Assembly: GCF_047495555.1 (NCBI RefSeq) | Contig: NZ_CP166866.1 | Coordinates: 2,104,001-2,168,000 of the forward strand | From: Methanobacterium_D sp040373355 | GTDB lineage: Archaea > Methanobacteriota > Methanobacteria > Methanobacteriales > Methanobacteriaceae | Reading direction: 5' to 3' | DNA: 64,000 nucleotides | Part shown: one piece after another, positions 1 through 8,468 of the stretch | Position numbering within the stretch: position 1 is the stretch's first letter | How the letters are laid out: the number at the start of each line of letters is the position of its first letter | Notes under the pieces: generated by a model | Told to the model about the DNA's origin: nothing | The model's input: the letters and a program-made list of their open reading frames with translations, nothing else | Database searches by the model: none | Made by a program: the position numbers and the translations under genes

Positions 1-143
1 TAAACCATCATATAAATTTTAAGCAGCACAAATTAACACCCATCGTTCCCTTTAGAAATTTTAAACCCATAAATATTGTTTTATAATTATCTTTTATTAT
101 ATATTCCTAAAATACTATTAACTAAGAATTAGTATTCATTGCT

Positions 144-1514
144 TCAGTTACGGGCAAGTGAAGCAAATATAGCTATAAACCCAAGTATTGCAGAGATAGT
201 GAAAGCTGTACTTATGCTTTGAAGTAATTGTGGATAATTTCCAGGATTAAACTGAACTGCACCCACATAAATTGAAAATATCACAAGTACCATTCCCATA
301 CTAAGTGTTTGGCCCACAATCCGCATTGTACTTATAGTTGCAGATGCAACCCCAAAATATCTTTTTTTAACAGAATTCATAACTGCATGAGTGTTTGGAG
401 TTGAAAAAATTCCAGCTCCAATTCCAAGTAAAACCAAACTAAATAATATAACATAAAAACTGGTATCTGCATTTAAAAATGAGAAAATTATAAGCCCAAC
501 TGTTGTAATTGTCATTCCAATAGAGGCTAATATTCTTGATTCATATCTATCAGAAAGTCTTCCAGCAACTGGAGACATAAAAGCCATAAAAAGCGTTTGA
601 GTAGCTAAAACAAGTCCTGCTGCACGAGGATCCAAGCCCCTAATGAACTGTAAATAGAGACTTAAAAGAAAAACAACTGCAAATGTACCTGTAAAACTTA
701 TAAGTGCTGCTAAATTAGAAAAAGCAAACTTTCTATTTTTAATAAACAAACGCATCTCCAATACAGGTTGAGGAGTTCTTAATTCCCACAATACAAATGC
801 TATAAGACTAATAATACCTAAAACAAGCATTATTTTACCAATTAGAATTGTTATTTGTGAAAATCCAACTAAAACCAGTAAAAGAGATAATGCATAAAGT
901 AGAGATCCGATTTTATCCAGTTTTTCACCCTTACATCCTGCCCATTCCCTTCCTTTGAGTTTAAAAATAACAAGAATTGTTACTAAAATACCTAAAGGAA
1001 CCATGAGGTAAAATATACTCCTCCAACCAAGATACTGGGTAAATAAACCACCAAGAACAGGTCCCATAACAAGTCCTATAAAAACAGCGGTAACATTTAT
1101 ACCTATAGCCCGGCCCATTTCACTTGGAGGAAACACTGAAGAAATAATAGCAAGTCCTGTAACAAAAATCATAGAACTTCCAACACCCTGTAATACCCTC
1201 GAAAAGATAAGAAACTCTACAAAAGGTGATAATGAAGCCATAAACGTTGCAATTGTAAAAATAATGATTCCAATTATAAAAATCCGTTTCATCCCATATA
1301 TATCTGCAATTCGACCAAAAGGAACTGCAAGCATTGCTGAAGTTAAAAGAAATGACGTTGTAATCCAGCTAAGAAGAATAGCATTAACCGTTAACTCATT
1401 AGCAATAACTGGAAGTGCAACATTTACAGACGAAGCCATAAAAGGAGTTAAAAATGATGCTATAGTTGCAACTAATAAAACCGTCATTTTATTAGTTTCT
1501 TCACCCATTGACAT
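144..1514 (-). CDS. MFS drug-efflux transporter, DHA2 (EmrB/QacA) type
   Basis: A 456-residue polytopic membrane protein of the major facilitator superfamily, expected to export small hydrophobic compounds using the proton gradient. It is hydrophobic almost throughout. The loop between helices 2 and 3 carries the motif-A-like GRIADIYGMKRIF (about residues 67-79), and GPVLGG (about 155-160) matches the antiporter motif C. The length fits the DHA2/QacA-EmrB group. The start is uncertain: in-frame ATGs lie at residues 1, 3 and 10, and a GGTGAA ribosome-binding-like sequence lies between the second and third, so translation may begin later. It is monocistronic here, with the next minus-strand gene about 80 bases upstream. 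The substrate cannot be told from sequence. Confidence 0.9.
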   Translation of the reverse strand: MSMGEETNKMTVLLVATIASFLTPFMASSVNVALPVIANELTVNAILLSWITTSFLLTSAMLAVPFGRIADIYGMKRIFIIGIIIFTIATFMASLSPFVEFLIFSRVLQGVGSSMIFVTGLAIISSVFPPSEMGRAIGINVTAVFIGLVMGPVLGGLFTQYLGWRSIFYLMVPLGILVTILVIFKLKGREWAGCKGEKLDKIGSLLYALSLLLVLVGFSQITILIGKIMLVLGIISLIAFVLWELRTPQPVLEMRLFIKNRKFAFSNLAALISFTGTFAVVFLLSLYLQFIRGLDPRAAGLVLATQTLFMAFMSPVAGRLSDRYESRILASIGMTITTVGLIIFSFLNADTSFYVILFSLVLLGIGAGIFSTPNTHAVMNSVKKRYFGVASATISTMRIVGQTLSMGMVLVIFSIYVGAVQFNPGNYPQLLQSISTAFTISAILGFIAIFASLARN

Positions 1515-1590
1515 ATCTTCAATATTTGTTTTTTAAAAGATAAATAAACTGTCCAAATTAAATTAAAAAAATAATATAAAAAAATAAAAT

Positions 1591-1938
1591 CTATCTAAAC
1601 TTTTTAAATAAACTATTAGCCTCTTTTAAGAGATCTTTTCCTGTATCTTTAAGAGATTCAATAGTTTCATCAACAGGATCATTACCTGATTTTTGACTTG
1701 AAACATTAGAAGATTTTTGAATACGAGGAGATTTTTGAATTATAGGTTGCCCCATTTTAGTACCGCAATCTGTACAGAATTTAATGTTACTTGAAAGTTT
1801 TTTAGAACATTTAGGGCAGATAATTTCTTTTTCTTCTTTTTCTGAAGTTTTTTCAATCTTTGTACCACATTCAGTACAAAACTTATTATTTTCATCTATT
1901 TGAGTTCCACAGTTAGAACATTCTATATTTACTATAAT
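1591..1938 (-). CDS. Double zinc-ribbon protein with apparent non-AUG start
   Basis: An open frame of about 115 codons encoding two zinc ribbons in tandem, of the form CSNCG...FCTECG and CPKCS...FCTDCG, followed by a polar Ser/Gln/Lys linker and an amphipathic C-terminus (DETIESLKDTGKDLLKEA). Such proteins are common and mostly uncharacterised in Methanobacteriales. No ATG, GTG or TTG lies between the upstream in-frame stop (1951-1953) and the first cysteine. The only plausible starts are ATT (1936-1938) or ATA (1933-1935), just downstream of a G-rich AGGGGGTT sequence that could act as a ribosome binding site. Either the gene uses a rare start codon or a base is wrong there. The reading frame is certain; the exact start is not. 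Confidence 0.7.
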   Translation of the reverse strand: MIVNIECSNCGTQIDENNKFCTECGTKIEKTSEKEEKEIICPKCSKKLSSNIKFCTDCGTKMGQPIIQKSPRIQKSSNVSSQKSGNDPVDETIESLKDTGKDLLKEANSLFKKFR

Positions 1939-2114
1939 ATAACCCCCTAGTTACAGGTAATCAATTTTGCTGGAAATTTTATTTAGTTATCATTATATTT
2001 CAACATATTAAGTACTTTCTTACAATAATTAAAAATTCAATACTCATTTGATGATTCAACCCAAAAATTAAATAAAATTTTATAGATAAATAATATAATC
2101 AAAGGAGTTGTTTA

Positions 2115-2777
2115 ATGGTAAATGAAAATCAAGAAGATGTAGGAGAAGACATTATTCGGTTCCATAGAATCATTACCCGTAGTCTGGAAATTATAATTCA
2201 AAATGTTAATGCATATTTAGAAATTGGAGCCACAGAAGAGGAAAATCGAGAAGGTTTCCTAAAATACATTCAGACCTTTTCAACAGTCATGGATGCGCAC
2301 CATGTTCTTGAGAATGAGCGGATATTTCCCTATTTTATGGAAAAATTACCAGATGCACTCTATGATAGGTTAATGACTCAACATGAATGGATTAAAACAT
2401 CATTATCAAAAATTGGAAAAGGAATCAACAACTTAGAATCAAATATAGACGAATTAGATTCACTAAATTCAATTAAAACTGGTTTAAAGGAGATCGATAA
2501 GATATGGCATCCCCATATACGAATTGAAGAGGAGAGGCTATATGGAAAAATAAAGAGCTTAAACCTTAGTTTAGAAGAGAATAACAGGTTAAGAGAAGAG
2601 TTTTTTCAGTATTTTTTAGAACATACTGGGCCTGAAAACCTGGTTGTGCCTTTTGTATTGTATAACTTATCGGGTAAGGATCGTGCCATACAGGTTCAAC
2701 AATTTCCCAAGGAAGTAACAAAATTAGCTAATTGGAAAGATGAATGGGCATCAATGAAGCCATTTTTACTTGAATGA
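2115..2777 (+). CDS. Hemerythrin-like HHE cation-binding protein
   Basis: A 220-residue, mainly helical protein. Histidine and glutamate motifs are spread over successive helices: a first FHR motif near residue 17, DAHHVLENERIFPYF (about 60-74), TQHEW (about 93-97) and WHPHIRIEEERLY (about 130-142). This matches the hemerythrin HHE family, which binds a di-iron centre and is linked to oxygen, nitric oxide or iron sensing. The ATG follows AAAGGAG at a good distance, so the start is well supported. No partner gene is adjacent. Binding of O2, NO or iron is family inference only. Confidence 0.85.
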   Translation: MVNENQEDVGEDIIRFHRIITRSLEIIIQNVNAYLEIGATEEENREGFLKYIQTFSTVMDAHHVLENERIFPYFMEKLPDALYDRLMTQHEWIKTSLSKIGKGINNLESNIDELDSLNSIKTGLKEIDKIWHPHIRIEEERLYGKIKSLNLSLEENNRLREEFFQYFLEHTGPENLVVPFVLYNLSGKDRAIQVQQFPKEVTKLANWKDEWASMKPFLLE

Positions 2778-2925
2778 ACTAAATATGTTTTTAAAAGTAG
2801 AAGAATAATTTATTTCCACTGAATTTTCATACTAAATAAAGAAAAGGTTTTATTAAATTCCAAATACCCCGCTGACTGTATCCGGAAATTCCCCCCAATT
2901 TTGTCATCAGCATAAAATGTTTATC

Positions 2926-3999
2926 TTAAGAAATTATTGTAGTGTGCACGGGTATTTCCAAGAATTCACCAAAGCGATATGCAGCATCATCTAAAATATG
3001 GCATTCTGTAGCGTTAAGTGCAATAGATGGCTTTAATTCAACCATAACTTCATTTTTATTGAACCTACGCTTCCATGTGCCTACAATCTGTCCATCTATG
3101 GCTATTGTTGGGTACATCATATTTTTGATACTCTCATTTTTAGAATGTATCTTTTCAAGTGAGGCGCTTCGATCTTTATAGCCAACTATATATTCATCAA
3201 AGCTTGGAAGCAAATGAACTCGTGGAGAACTATGTTTTAGTTTTGATCCCAAATACCAGTACGTTTTATCTCCAATAGTTTCTGATTCAAGCGATGATTT
3301 TACAGCTTCCAGACCAGCTTTTGCATCTTTTGTGAGGAGACCAGACCACCATGTGAAATCTTGAATCGTTGCAGGGCCGTGGCTTGTAAAGTACCTCTTT
3401 GCAAGCTCGGCCAGTGCATAATGTCGGGTTAAAGTTTTGGTTTTCGGTAATTCCACCATTGAAATAAAAATAGGATTATTATTGCTGTGCATACCTTCCT
3501 GACAGATAAGGCCATCGAGGGAAGCCCTCTGGAGCATGTAAGGTGCACGCTGCCCTTCTGTAGAGATACCATTTTCTTGGAGGATTGTGACCAGTTCCCT
3601 ACGGTTTAAACGCTCCCCCTCCTGTAATGCATTTTTAAGCACTTCATTACTTCTTTTAAGGGTTTCTTCGTCGAGTTCGAGTTCTTTGTATCTTCGGGCA
3701 TTCCTTGCAATGATACGCGGCCCCAATAATTCCATTATCCAGCGAATATCTGATGCGGTGACAAAATGTAGGGTTCCACGCATTGCCCATGTCCTGACAA
3801 ACTTTTTCTCGGCGAATGCTTGCTCTATATTAACATCTGTGCAGTCTTCCAATCGTTGGGCTATTGCCCATTTTGCGCCAGGATAGTCCTGGGCTTGAAC
3901 ACCGCCAAACCATGCTATAATTTCTTCTGGTTTTTTGAACCTTTGACAATCAAGCTGTTGACTTTGAAGCCGCATGCTAGGGATATTTGGACCTGTCAT
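2926..3999 (-). CDS. AlkZ-like winged-helix DNA glycosylase family protein (HTH_42)
   Basis: A 357-residue protein of the HTH_42 (winged helix DNA-binding, formerly DUF1006) family. Characterised members AlkZ and YcaQ/AlkX are DNA glycosylases that unhook interstrand crosslinks or remove bulky alkyl adducts. The catalytic signature of AlkZ-type enzymes, Gln-X-Gln, is present as Q35-A-Q37 in GVQAQDYPGA. Other family landmarks are RGTLHFV (about 95-101), RRELVTIL and a C-terminal region rich in WKRRF-type motifs (GTWKRRFNKNE near 308). The length is typical. The gene stands alone. Activity on crosslinks or alkylated bases is inferred from the motif. Confidence 0.8.
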   Translation of the reverse strand: MTGPNIPSMRLQSQQLDCQRFKKPEEIIAWFGGVQAQDYPGAKWAIAQRLEDCTDVNIEQAFAEKKFVRTWAMRGTLHFVTASDIRWIMELLGPRIIARNARRYKELELDEETLKRSNEVLKNALQEGERLNRRELVTILQENGISTEGQRAPYMLQRASLDGLICQEGMHSNNNPIFISMVELPKTKTLTRHYALAELAKRYFTSHGPATIQDFTWWSGLLTKDAKAGLEAVKSSLESETIGDKTYWYLGSKLKHSSPRVHLLPSFDEYIVGYKDRSASLEKIHSKNESIKNMMYPTIAIDGQIVGTWKRRFNKNEVMVELKPSIALNATECHILDDAAYRFGEFLEIPVHTTIIS

Positions 4000-4183
4000 G
4001 ATTCTATCTCTATTTGTGGATATCTAAAAACTTAATTATTAATAATTGAAAAAATGAACGATCATCTTTTAAGAAAGTTGGAAAGAAATCAATATTAGAA
4101 CCCTTATCAAATAAAATAATAAATCCCCCACTTAACTATCTAATATATTAATGCTTATGTGAGTAATGATTTACTATTGAGAT

Positions 4184-4537
4184 CTATACTATATGACATG
4201 AAGCTAAATACCCTTTAAGTATTTCTACTTCAATTGATTCTAATGAATTTTTATTTGATGCAAGAATATAGAGTTTATTATTCTCCATTTTAATTTCAAA
4301 TTTGTTTCCAATTATTGAACTTACAGGTTCTAAACCATATTCATGATCTATAATTAAAGAACCATCTGGCTTAATCATTATCATCCTCTCTCTAGATTCA
4401 AATTTTTTATTCGTTTTTCCATTATATCTAATTTTACAATCTGCTATTATAATGATAAGTGCCTTTTTAGAGAGTGATCTATCTAAAAAATTAGATAATT
4501 CTGTTATTTCTGGATTTTTTATTGATTTAGTTTTCAT
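4184..4537 (-). CDS. Stand-alone N-terminal domain of endonuclease NucS/EndoMS
   Basis: A 117-residue protein resembling the N-terminal DNA-binding/dimerisation half of archaeal NucS (EndoMS), the mismatch-specific endonuclease. Recognisable landmarks are FLDRSLSKKALIIIIADCKI (about residues 17-36), RMIMIKPDGSLIIDH (about 51-65), EPVSSI where NucS has EPVNW, and the ending LESIEVEILKGYLAS. NucS is about 250 residues and carries its PD-(D/E)XK nuclease in the C-terminal half, which is missing here. The frame ends in a stop just after the N-domain, and no remnant of the nuclease half is visible in the next 180 bases. It may be a truncated paralogue or a domain with its own DNA-binding role. Confidence 0.7.
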   Translation of the reverse strand: MKTKSIKNPEITELSNFLDRSLSKKALIIIIADCKIRYNGKTNKKFESRERMIMIKPDGSLIIDHEYGLEPVSSIIGNKFEIKMENNKLYILASNKNSLESIEVEILKGYLASCHIV

Positions 4538-4656
4538 AATGTCATCCCCCTTGTATCTTTATGTATGGAACTAATAGTATATAATAGTTACTAATTGTTA
4601 CAAAAGATGACAGAATGGAAATATTATATAAATATAAAATAAAATACAATAATAAC

Positions 4657-4833
4657 ATGTCAAATGAAAATGTAAGAGTAAATGTAACCTTATCTAAAGA
4701 AGATTACGATATACTTGTTCAATTAGCTAAAAAGTCAGGATTAAAACCAACTACATTAGCTAAACTGTTTATTAAAAAAGTGATCGATAAAAATAAAAAT
4801 AATATTGATAATTTTGTTTTATTCAATGATTAA
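4657..4833 (+). CDS. Small ribbon-helix-helix type DNA-binding protein
   Basis: A 58-residue protein with the pattern of a ribbon-helix-helix repressor: a short beta strand (VRVNVTLSKEDY) followed by two helices (DILVQLAKKSGLKPTTLAKLF). The frame is open from 4615, but a TATA-like stretch (atattatataaatataaaat, 4621-4640) ends only 16 bases before the ATG at 4657, which would make a leaderless or nearly leaderless mRNA. For that reason the ATG at 4657 is chosen. It is divergent from the NucS-domain gene and could regulate it, but no operator was identified. Confidence 0.6.
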   Translation: MSNENVRVNVTLSKEDYDILVQLAKKSGLKPTTLAKLFIKKVIDKNKNNIDNFVLFND

Positions 4834-4844
4834 AAATAAAATAA

Positions 4845-5834
4845 TTACATTCTGAAGTTTGCACGTTGACTATATCTTGCCATTCCATCTATTTCTTCAT
4901 CTTCTATTTCAAGACTTTTAAAGAAAGATGCATGGATTACTTCATCTTCATGGATAAGAGATGAGCCAATAAATGAGCTACTTGTAAATCTGTAATCAAA
5001 ACCGTATCCTACAGATTCATTTTTAGTTTGTTCGCTTTTTATGATTTTTTTAAGGAATTTATTAGTCATTTCAACAGTTACATCTGATTCTAAATTTTTA
5101 CTGCTATCTTGTACCATCGCATCAAGTGCATAGCTATTAATTAGCTTCTTGTGAAGATCCTTGTATACCAATTCATTTGAAATAACATCAAATCCCATTA
5201 TTTCACCCCCAATAAATACTAGAATACCCTTTTGATTTTCAATTAACTCAAATGCATCTATGTAATCCATTAAATCATTTTCTTTTGCTTCATAAATGTC
5301 ACTCATAGCACTTGTAGGTGAACATAACTCCATTTTAGTTTCTAATGCGTGGACTTCATTCCATACAGCATCTTGATCTGAAGTGTATATGCCTGAATCT
5401 CTAACTGATTTCATTACTGATGCAGATTTTACATTTCTTAATTTGTAGGATGCTATTCTATCAGAATCCTGGAAGTTTTTTGATGTGTAATTCCATCTAC
5501 CTTGTTCAACACAGCTAACAGGAATTAATAATTCAAATTGTTCTGGAAGCAAAATACTTGTATTTACTACCCGATTTTGTTTTGCACCTACAAGCTCTTC
5601 ACCATCAAGAATTAAAACTGGAATTTCAGCATTATTTTTAACCTTTAATTCTGGAACAGAACCAGATTCATCAATTTCAGTAATTTCTAGAAGCTCTTTA
5701 CTCATTGCTTCTTTTAAGGAAAGATAATTTTCACTATTTTTAGTTGAAAAAATTGGTAAAACAGCCATTTCCCCAAACTGCTGTAATTTTCCAAAATTAA
5801 TGTCTTTAATAAATTCAGTCATTATATTATCCAT
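4845..5834 (-). CDS. ARPP-1 domain protein
   Basis: A 329-residue soluble protein resembling the ARPP-1 family (ARG and Rhodanese-Phosphatase-superfamily-associated Protein domain). The central signature is ILDGEELVGAKQNRVVNTSI (about residues 75-94), followed by PVSCVEQGRWNY (about 105-116). No enzymatic function is established for the family. The ATG is preceded by GGAGGATC, a good ribosome binding site. It lies 13 bases downstream of a response-regulator gene on the same strand, so the two are probably co-transcribed, and the ARPP-1 protein may be an output partner of that regulator. The pairing is an inference from spacing. Confidence 0.7.
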   Translation of the reverse strand: MDNIMTEFIKDINFGKLQQFGEMAVLPIFSTKNSENYLSLKEAMSKELLEITEIDESGSVPELKVKNNAEIPVLILDGEELVGAKQNRVVNTSILLPEQFELLIPVSCVEQGRWNYTSKNFQDSDRIASYKLRNVKSASVMKSVRDSGIYTSDQDAVWNEVHALETKMELCSPTSAMSDIYEAKENDLMDYIDAFELIENQKGILVFIGGEIMGFDVISNELVYKDLHKKLINSYALDAMVQDSSKNLESDVTVEMTNKFLKKIIKSEQTKNESVGYGFDYRFTSSSFIGSSLIHEDEVIHASFFKSLEIEDEEIDGMARYSQRANFRM

Positions 5835-5847
5835 AAAGATCCTCCAA

Positions 5848-6687
5848 TTATTTTAAATCAAATCTAAATTTACAGAATGCTGCACCACTTAAAAAACTGG
5901 ATTCAGTACTAACTTTTCCTTCAATATTTGCCCATGAAAATGTTATTTTAGCAATTGATTGGCAAAGAAGGCAGAATATATCACTGGAGTGCATTTCATT
6001 TTCCCATGGACAATGATTAACTACAATGTATCCATATGACTCATTAGAGATTTTCTTGTTGGTAAAACCCAAATTAGAAAGCATTCTGGATAAACATGAC
6101 AAATAAGATTTGAATATCTCCCTATCTTCTGATCTCTCTAAATCTTTGATAAAGTCCTCTTTAATGTTTTCTTCAAGATATTTGGAAAATTTAATTAGAA
6201 AAGATCCCTTTTCAGTAAATGGAACAAAAGATGCTAGTAGTGATCCTACTATACTGAAAAAGTTTTGAATGTCCTCTGATTCTTCCTTATTTAAAATTAA
6301 ATTATTTTCAGCGTATTTTTTGTGATTATATAATGCTAATTGAATATTAATAGTTAATTCATTACTTTGAAAAGGCTTGAGTAAATAAGTGCAGGCATTT
6401 GTTAATTTTGCAGATTCCAGTGTTTTATTATCAGAATGGGAGGATAGATATATCACTGACACATCAATTACATCTTTTATTTTCCTAACCATATTTATGC
6501 CCTGATTTTGACCATTAAGCTCGGTGTCTGCAATTATCATGTCTGGATTTATTTCAAGTGCTCTTTTTACAGGATCTTCATTTGATCTTGTAAGGTATGC
6601 CTCATATCCATTTGATTTGAGTATTTGTTCAATTTCCATTGCAATTATGGATTCATTTTCAATTACAAGGATTTTTGATTTATCCAT
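5848..6687 (-). CDS. Response regulator: REC domain plus possible methanogen output domain
   Basis: A 279-residue protein. Residues 1 to about 120 form a CheY-like receiver domain, starting KILVIENESIIAMEIEQIL, with the predicted phospho-acceptor Asp in MIIADTELNG (about residue 55) and the KPF motif near 104. The C-terminal 150 residues carry NHCPWENEMHSSDIFCLLCQ (about 224-243) and a final GAAFCKFRF, a cysteine-rich pattern like the MetOD1 output domain described in methanogen regulators. That domain name is a tentative assignment. There is no helix-turn-helix. It is followed at 13 bases by the ARPP-1 gene. No sensor kinase is adjacent; the PAS kinase at 38.9-41.2 kb is a distant candidate. 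Confidence 0.75.
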   Translation of the reverse strand: MDKSKILVIENESIIAMEIEQILKSNGYEAYLTRSNEDPVKRALEINPDMIIADTELNGQNQGINMVRKIKDVIDVSVIYLSSHSDNKTLESAKLTNACTYLLKPFQSNELTINIQLALYNHKKYAENNLILNKEESEDIQNFFSIVGSLLASFVPFTEKGSFLIKFSKYLEENIKEDFIKDLERSEDREIFKSYLSCLSRMLSNLGFTNKKISNESYGYIVVNHCPWENEMHSSDIFCLLCQSIAKITFSWANIEGKVSTESSFLSGAAFCKFRFDLK

Positions 6688-6733
6688 TTAACAAAACCTC
6701 ATTCACTTAAAATTTAATTACTTCATAGGGTCT

Positions 6734-7109
6734 TTATTTTCTTACTAAAGCTAATATACCCCCAATTACCAGGAAAAATCCACCAAGTATATAGAATACA
6801 AAAATACTTATAAAGCCGATTATTCCACTTATTAGCATAAGTATTCCGCCTAGTCTCGGATTATTTTTAACTAAAATAGCCCCTATAACTCCAATAATTG
6901 AAACTATAATAGCAACAACACCAAAAGTGATTATATCTGAAGCTCCAGCAGCTTCAAAATGCTTCGCCAAAGTTTCCTATCATTATTGCAGCAATACCTC
7001 CAATTAAACCAAAAATTCCACCTATAATTCCAAATACTAATTCTAAAGTTCTTGATGGTTCATTTATATTTTCTATAATCCCTGATTTTTCTTTTACTTC
7101 TTCAACCAT
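6734..7109 (-). pseudogene. DUF4064 membrane protein gene, split by a one-base frameshift
   Basis: Two overlapping frames together encode what looks like one DUF4064-type membrane protein of about 124 residues. The first (from ATG 7109, after the ribosome binding site GGGGTGA) gives a basic/acidic N-terminus and one glycine-rich helix, ending in GNFGEAF and a stop. The second, one frame away, continues EAAGASDIITFGVVAII, two further helices and the end ALVRK. The frames join at the A run 6956-6959 (TTTT in the coding strand); removing one T gives the continuous reading GEAF-EAAGAS. Either the gene is inactivated or the base count is wrong. It sits 34 bases downstream of the lipoprotein gene. 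Confidence 0.75.
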
Positions 7110-7143
7110 TATTTTCACCCCTAAAAATAAAAAATAAATTAAT

Positions 7144-7581
7144 TTAAAGTTGTATTGTTTTTCTGTATATTGCAGAAGAATCATCACCGCCAGAAAAGGC
7201 CCCTTTGAAAACTAAAAGTTCCACTTTTGCCGGAGTTTCTTTATCTGATGATAAGTAGTCATTAGTTGAAAACTTAACTTTCTGTCCAGATTTAAGATCG
7301 TTCATATTCCATGCAAGTGGATTTCTATCAATAACTGCCCCGCTAGCATCATACCATACTGTAACCATTTCAAGGTAGCTTAAATCTTGATTAGGAGTTA
7401 ATTCTCCTTTTATAGAGTAACCACCATATCCTTGATTTGTTACTTTTAAGTTTTCAATTTGAAAAGGTGCTGCTGAACTTTGAGGTGGATTTGATGAAGA
7501 GCTTGAAGAATCGGTGCATCCAGATATTCCCACTATCCCTAATATCAGCAAAATTATTATAATTGGTAAAATTTTCCTCAT
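7144..7581 (-). CDS. Lipoprotein with small beta-sandwich (FxLYD-like) domain
   Basis: A 145-residue exported protein. It has a basic start (MRK), a hydrophobic segment of about 16 residues and the lipobox-like GISGC ending at Cys22, followed by a Ser-rich linker. The remainder (PFQIENLKVTNQG... to the end) has alternating strands typical of small Ig-like FxLYD/DUF3426-type domains. It is expected at the outer face of the membrane, anchored through Cys22. It lies upstream of the DUF4064 gene in the same direction, with which it may form an operon. No specific function is suggested. Confidence 0.7.
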   Translation of the reverse strand: MRKILPIIIILLILGIVGISGCTDSSSSSSNPPQSSAAPFQIENLKVTNQGYGGYSIKGELTPNQDLSYLEMVTVWYDASGAVIDRNPLAWNMNDLKSGQKVKFSTNDYLSSDKETPAKVELLVFKGAFSGGDDSSAIYRKTIQL

Positions 7582-7871
7582 TTTCTTTACCTCCTTTAAT
7601 TATTCCAATTTAATATTTGAGCTTGAAGTATATAAATGTATATGTTTAATATATACAAGTCTAATTAAATATGCAAAATAATTATAAATTAACATTTAAA
7701 TTATAATAGTAAACATATTATGTTTTCATGTAAACTTTTATATTAAATAAAAACAAATATTATATACAATAACTTAAATCTTCAAAGAAAAATATATAAA
7801 GGGCCAAAATATATGATACGTCAATATAAAAAGCATTTAGCATTAAAAGTTAAATGCTATATTGTGATATA

Positions 7872-8468
7872 ATGACGCATACCCTAATATCAACTATTTA
7901 TTCAATTGAACCTGTAATGTTCTGCATAACGCATTTTTCACCTAAAAAAATAGTTCTATTATCAGATAAAGAGCCAAATAAAACTCAATCTGAAGCAATT
8001 AGAATGCTAAATGAAACAGTTGGAAAAGTTATAGAAATAGAACTTAAAGAAACAGCAGTATATGACGTTCTAAAAATAGCAAAAGATACCGTTGATGTTA
8101 TCTGGACTGAGCAGGGCAAAAATAGGGATATCATAGTAAATATAAGTGGTGGCAGAAAACCACAAGCTTTAGGCGCACTATTTGGATGCTATGCACATCC
8201 CGATCTAGTTGAAAAGATAGTATATGTCACAGAAGAAGATAAAAACATTATAGAATTACCTATTCTTAATTTTGGAATTTCAAAAACAAAAAGAAGGATT
8301 TTAGAAGCATTACAAGAAGATCAAATATCTGTAAAAGAATTATCTGATAAAATAGGAATCAGCAGAGGTATGACCTACAATCACATACGAGAACTAAGAG
8401 ATATGGGATTTGTAGAAAGAGAAACATTAAAAATAACAACTGCTGGAAGATTAGCTATTATTGATTAA
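7872..8468 (+). CDS. csa3: Csa3-type CARF-wHTH transcription regulator
   Basis: A 198-residue regulator with an N-terminal CARF domain, a Rossmann-like sensor of cyclic oligoadenylate, and a C-terminal winged helix. CARF landmarks are MTHTLISTIYSIEPVMF, IVLLSDKEPN, IIVNISGGRKPQALGAL (about residues 86-102) and KIVYVTEED. The wHTH runs from ILEALQEDQISVKELSDKIG to VERETLKIT. The frame is open from 7854, but family members start at the conserved MxTLISTxYS, so the ATG at 7872, after GTGAT, is preferred. Csa3 proteins control type I CRISPR adaptation and interference genes. No cas gene or repeat array is visible in this window, so this copy is an orphan here. Confidence 0.85.
   Translation: MTHTLISTIYSIEPVMFCITHFSPKKIVLLSDKEPNKTQSEAIRMLNETVGKVIEIELKETAVYDVLKIAKDTVDVIWTEQGKNRDIIVNISGGRKPQALGALFGCYAHPDLVEKIVYVTEEDKNIIELPILNFGISKTKRRILEALQEDQISVKELSDKIGISRGMTYNHIRELRDMGFVERETLKITTAGRLAIID

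Noticed and set aside
6954..7187. Start of the DUF4064 frame at 7187 rather than 7109
   Set aside because: The longer form would overlap the lipoprotein gene by over 40 bases, while the ATG at 7109 has GGGGTGA in front.
7582..7871. Possible CRISPR leader or repeats upstream of csa3
   Set aside because: The stretch is AT-rich with TATA-like strings, but I found no repeated unit of 24-40 bases with regular spacing.
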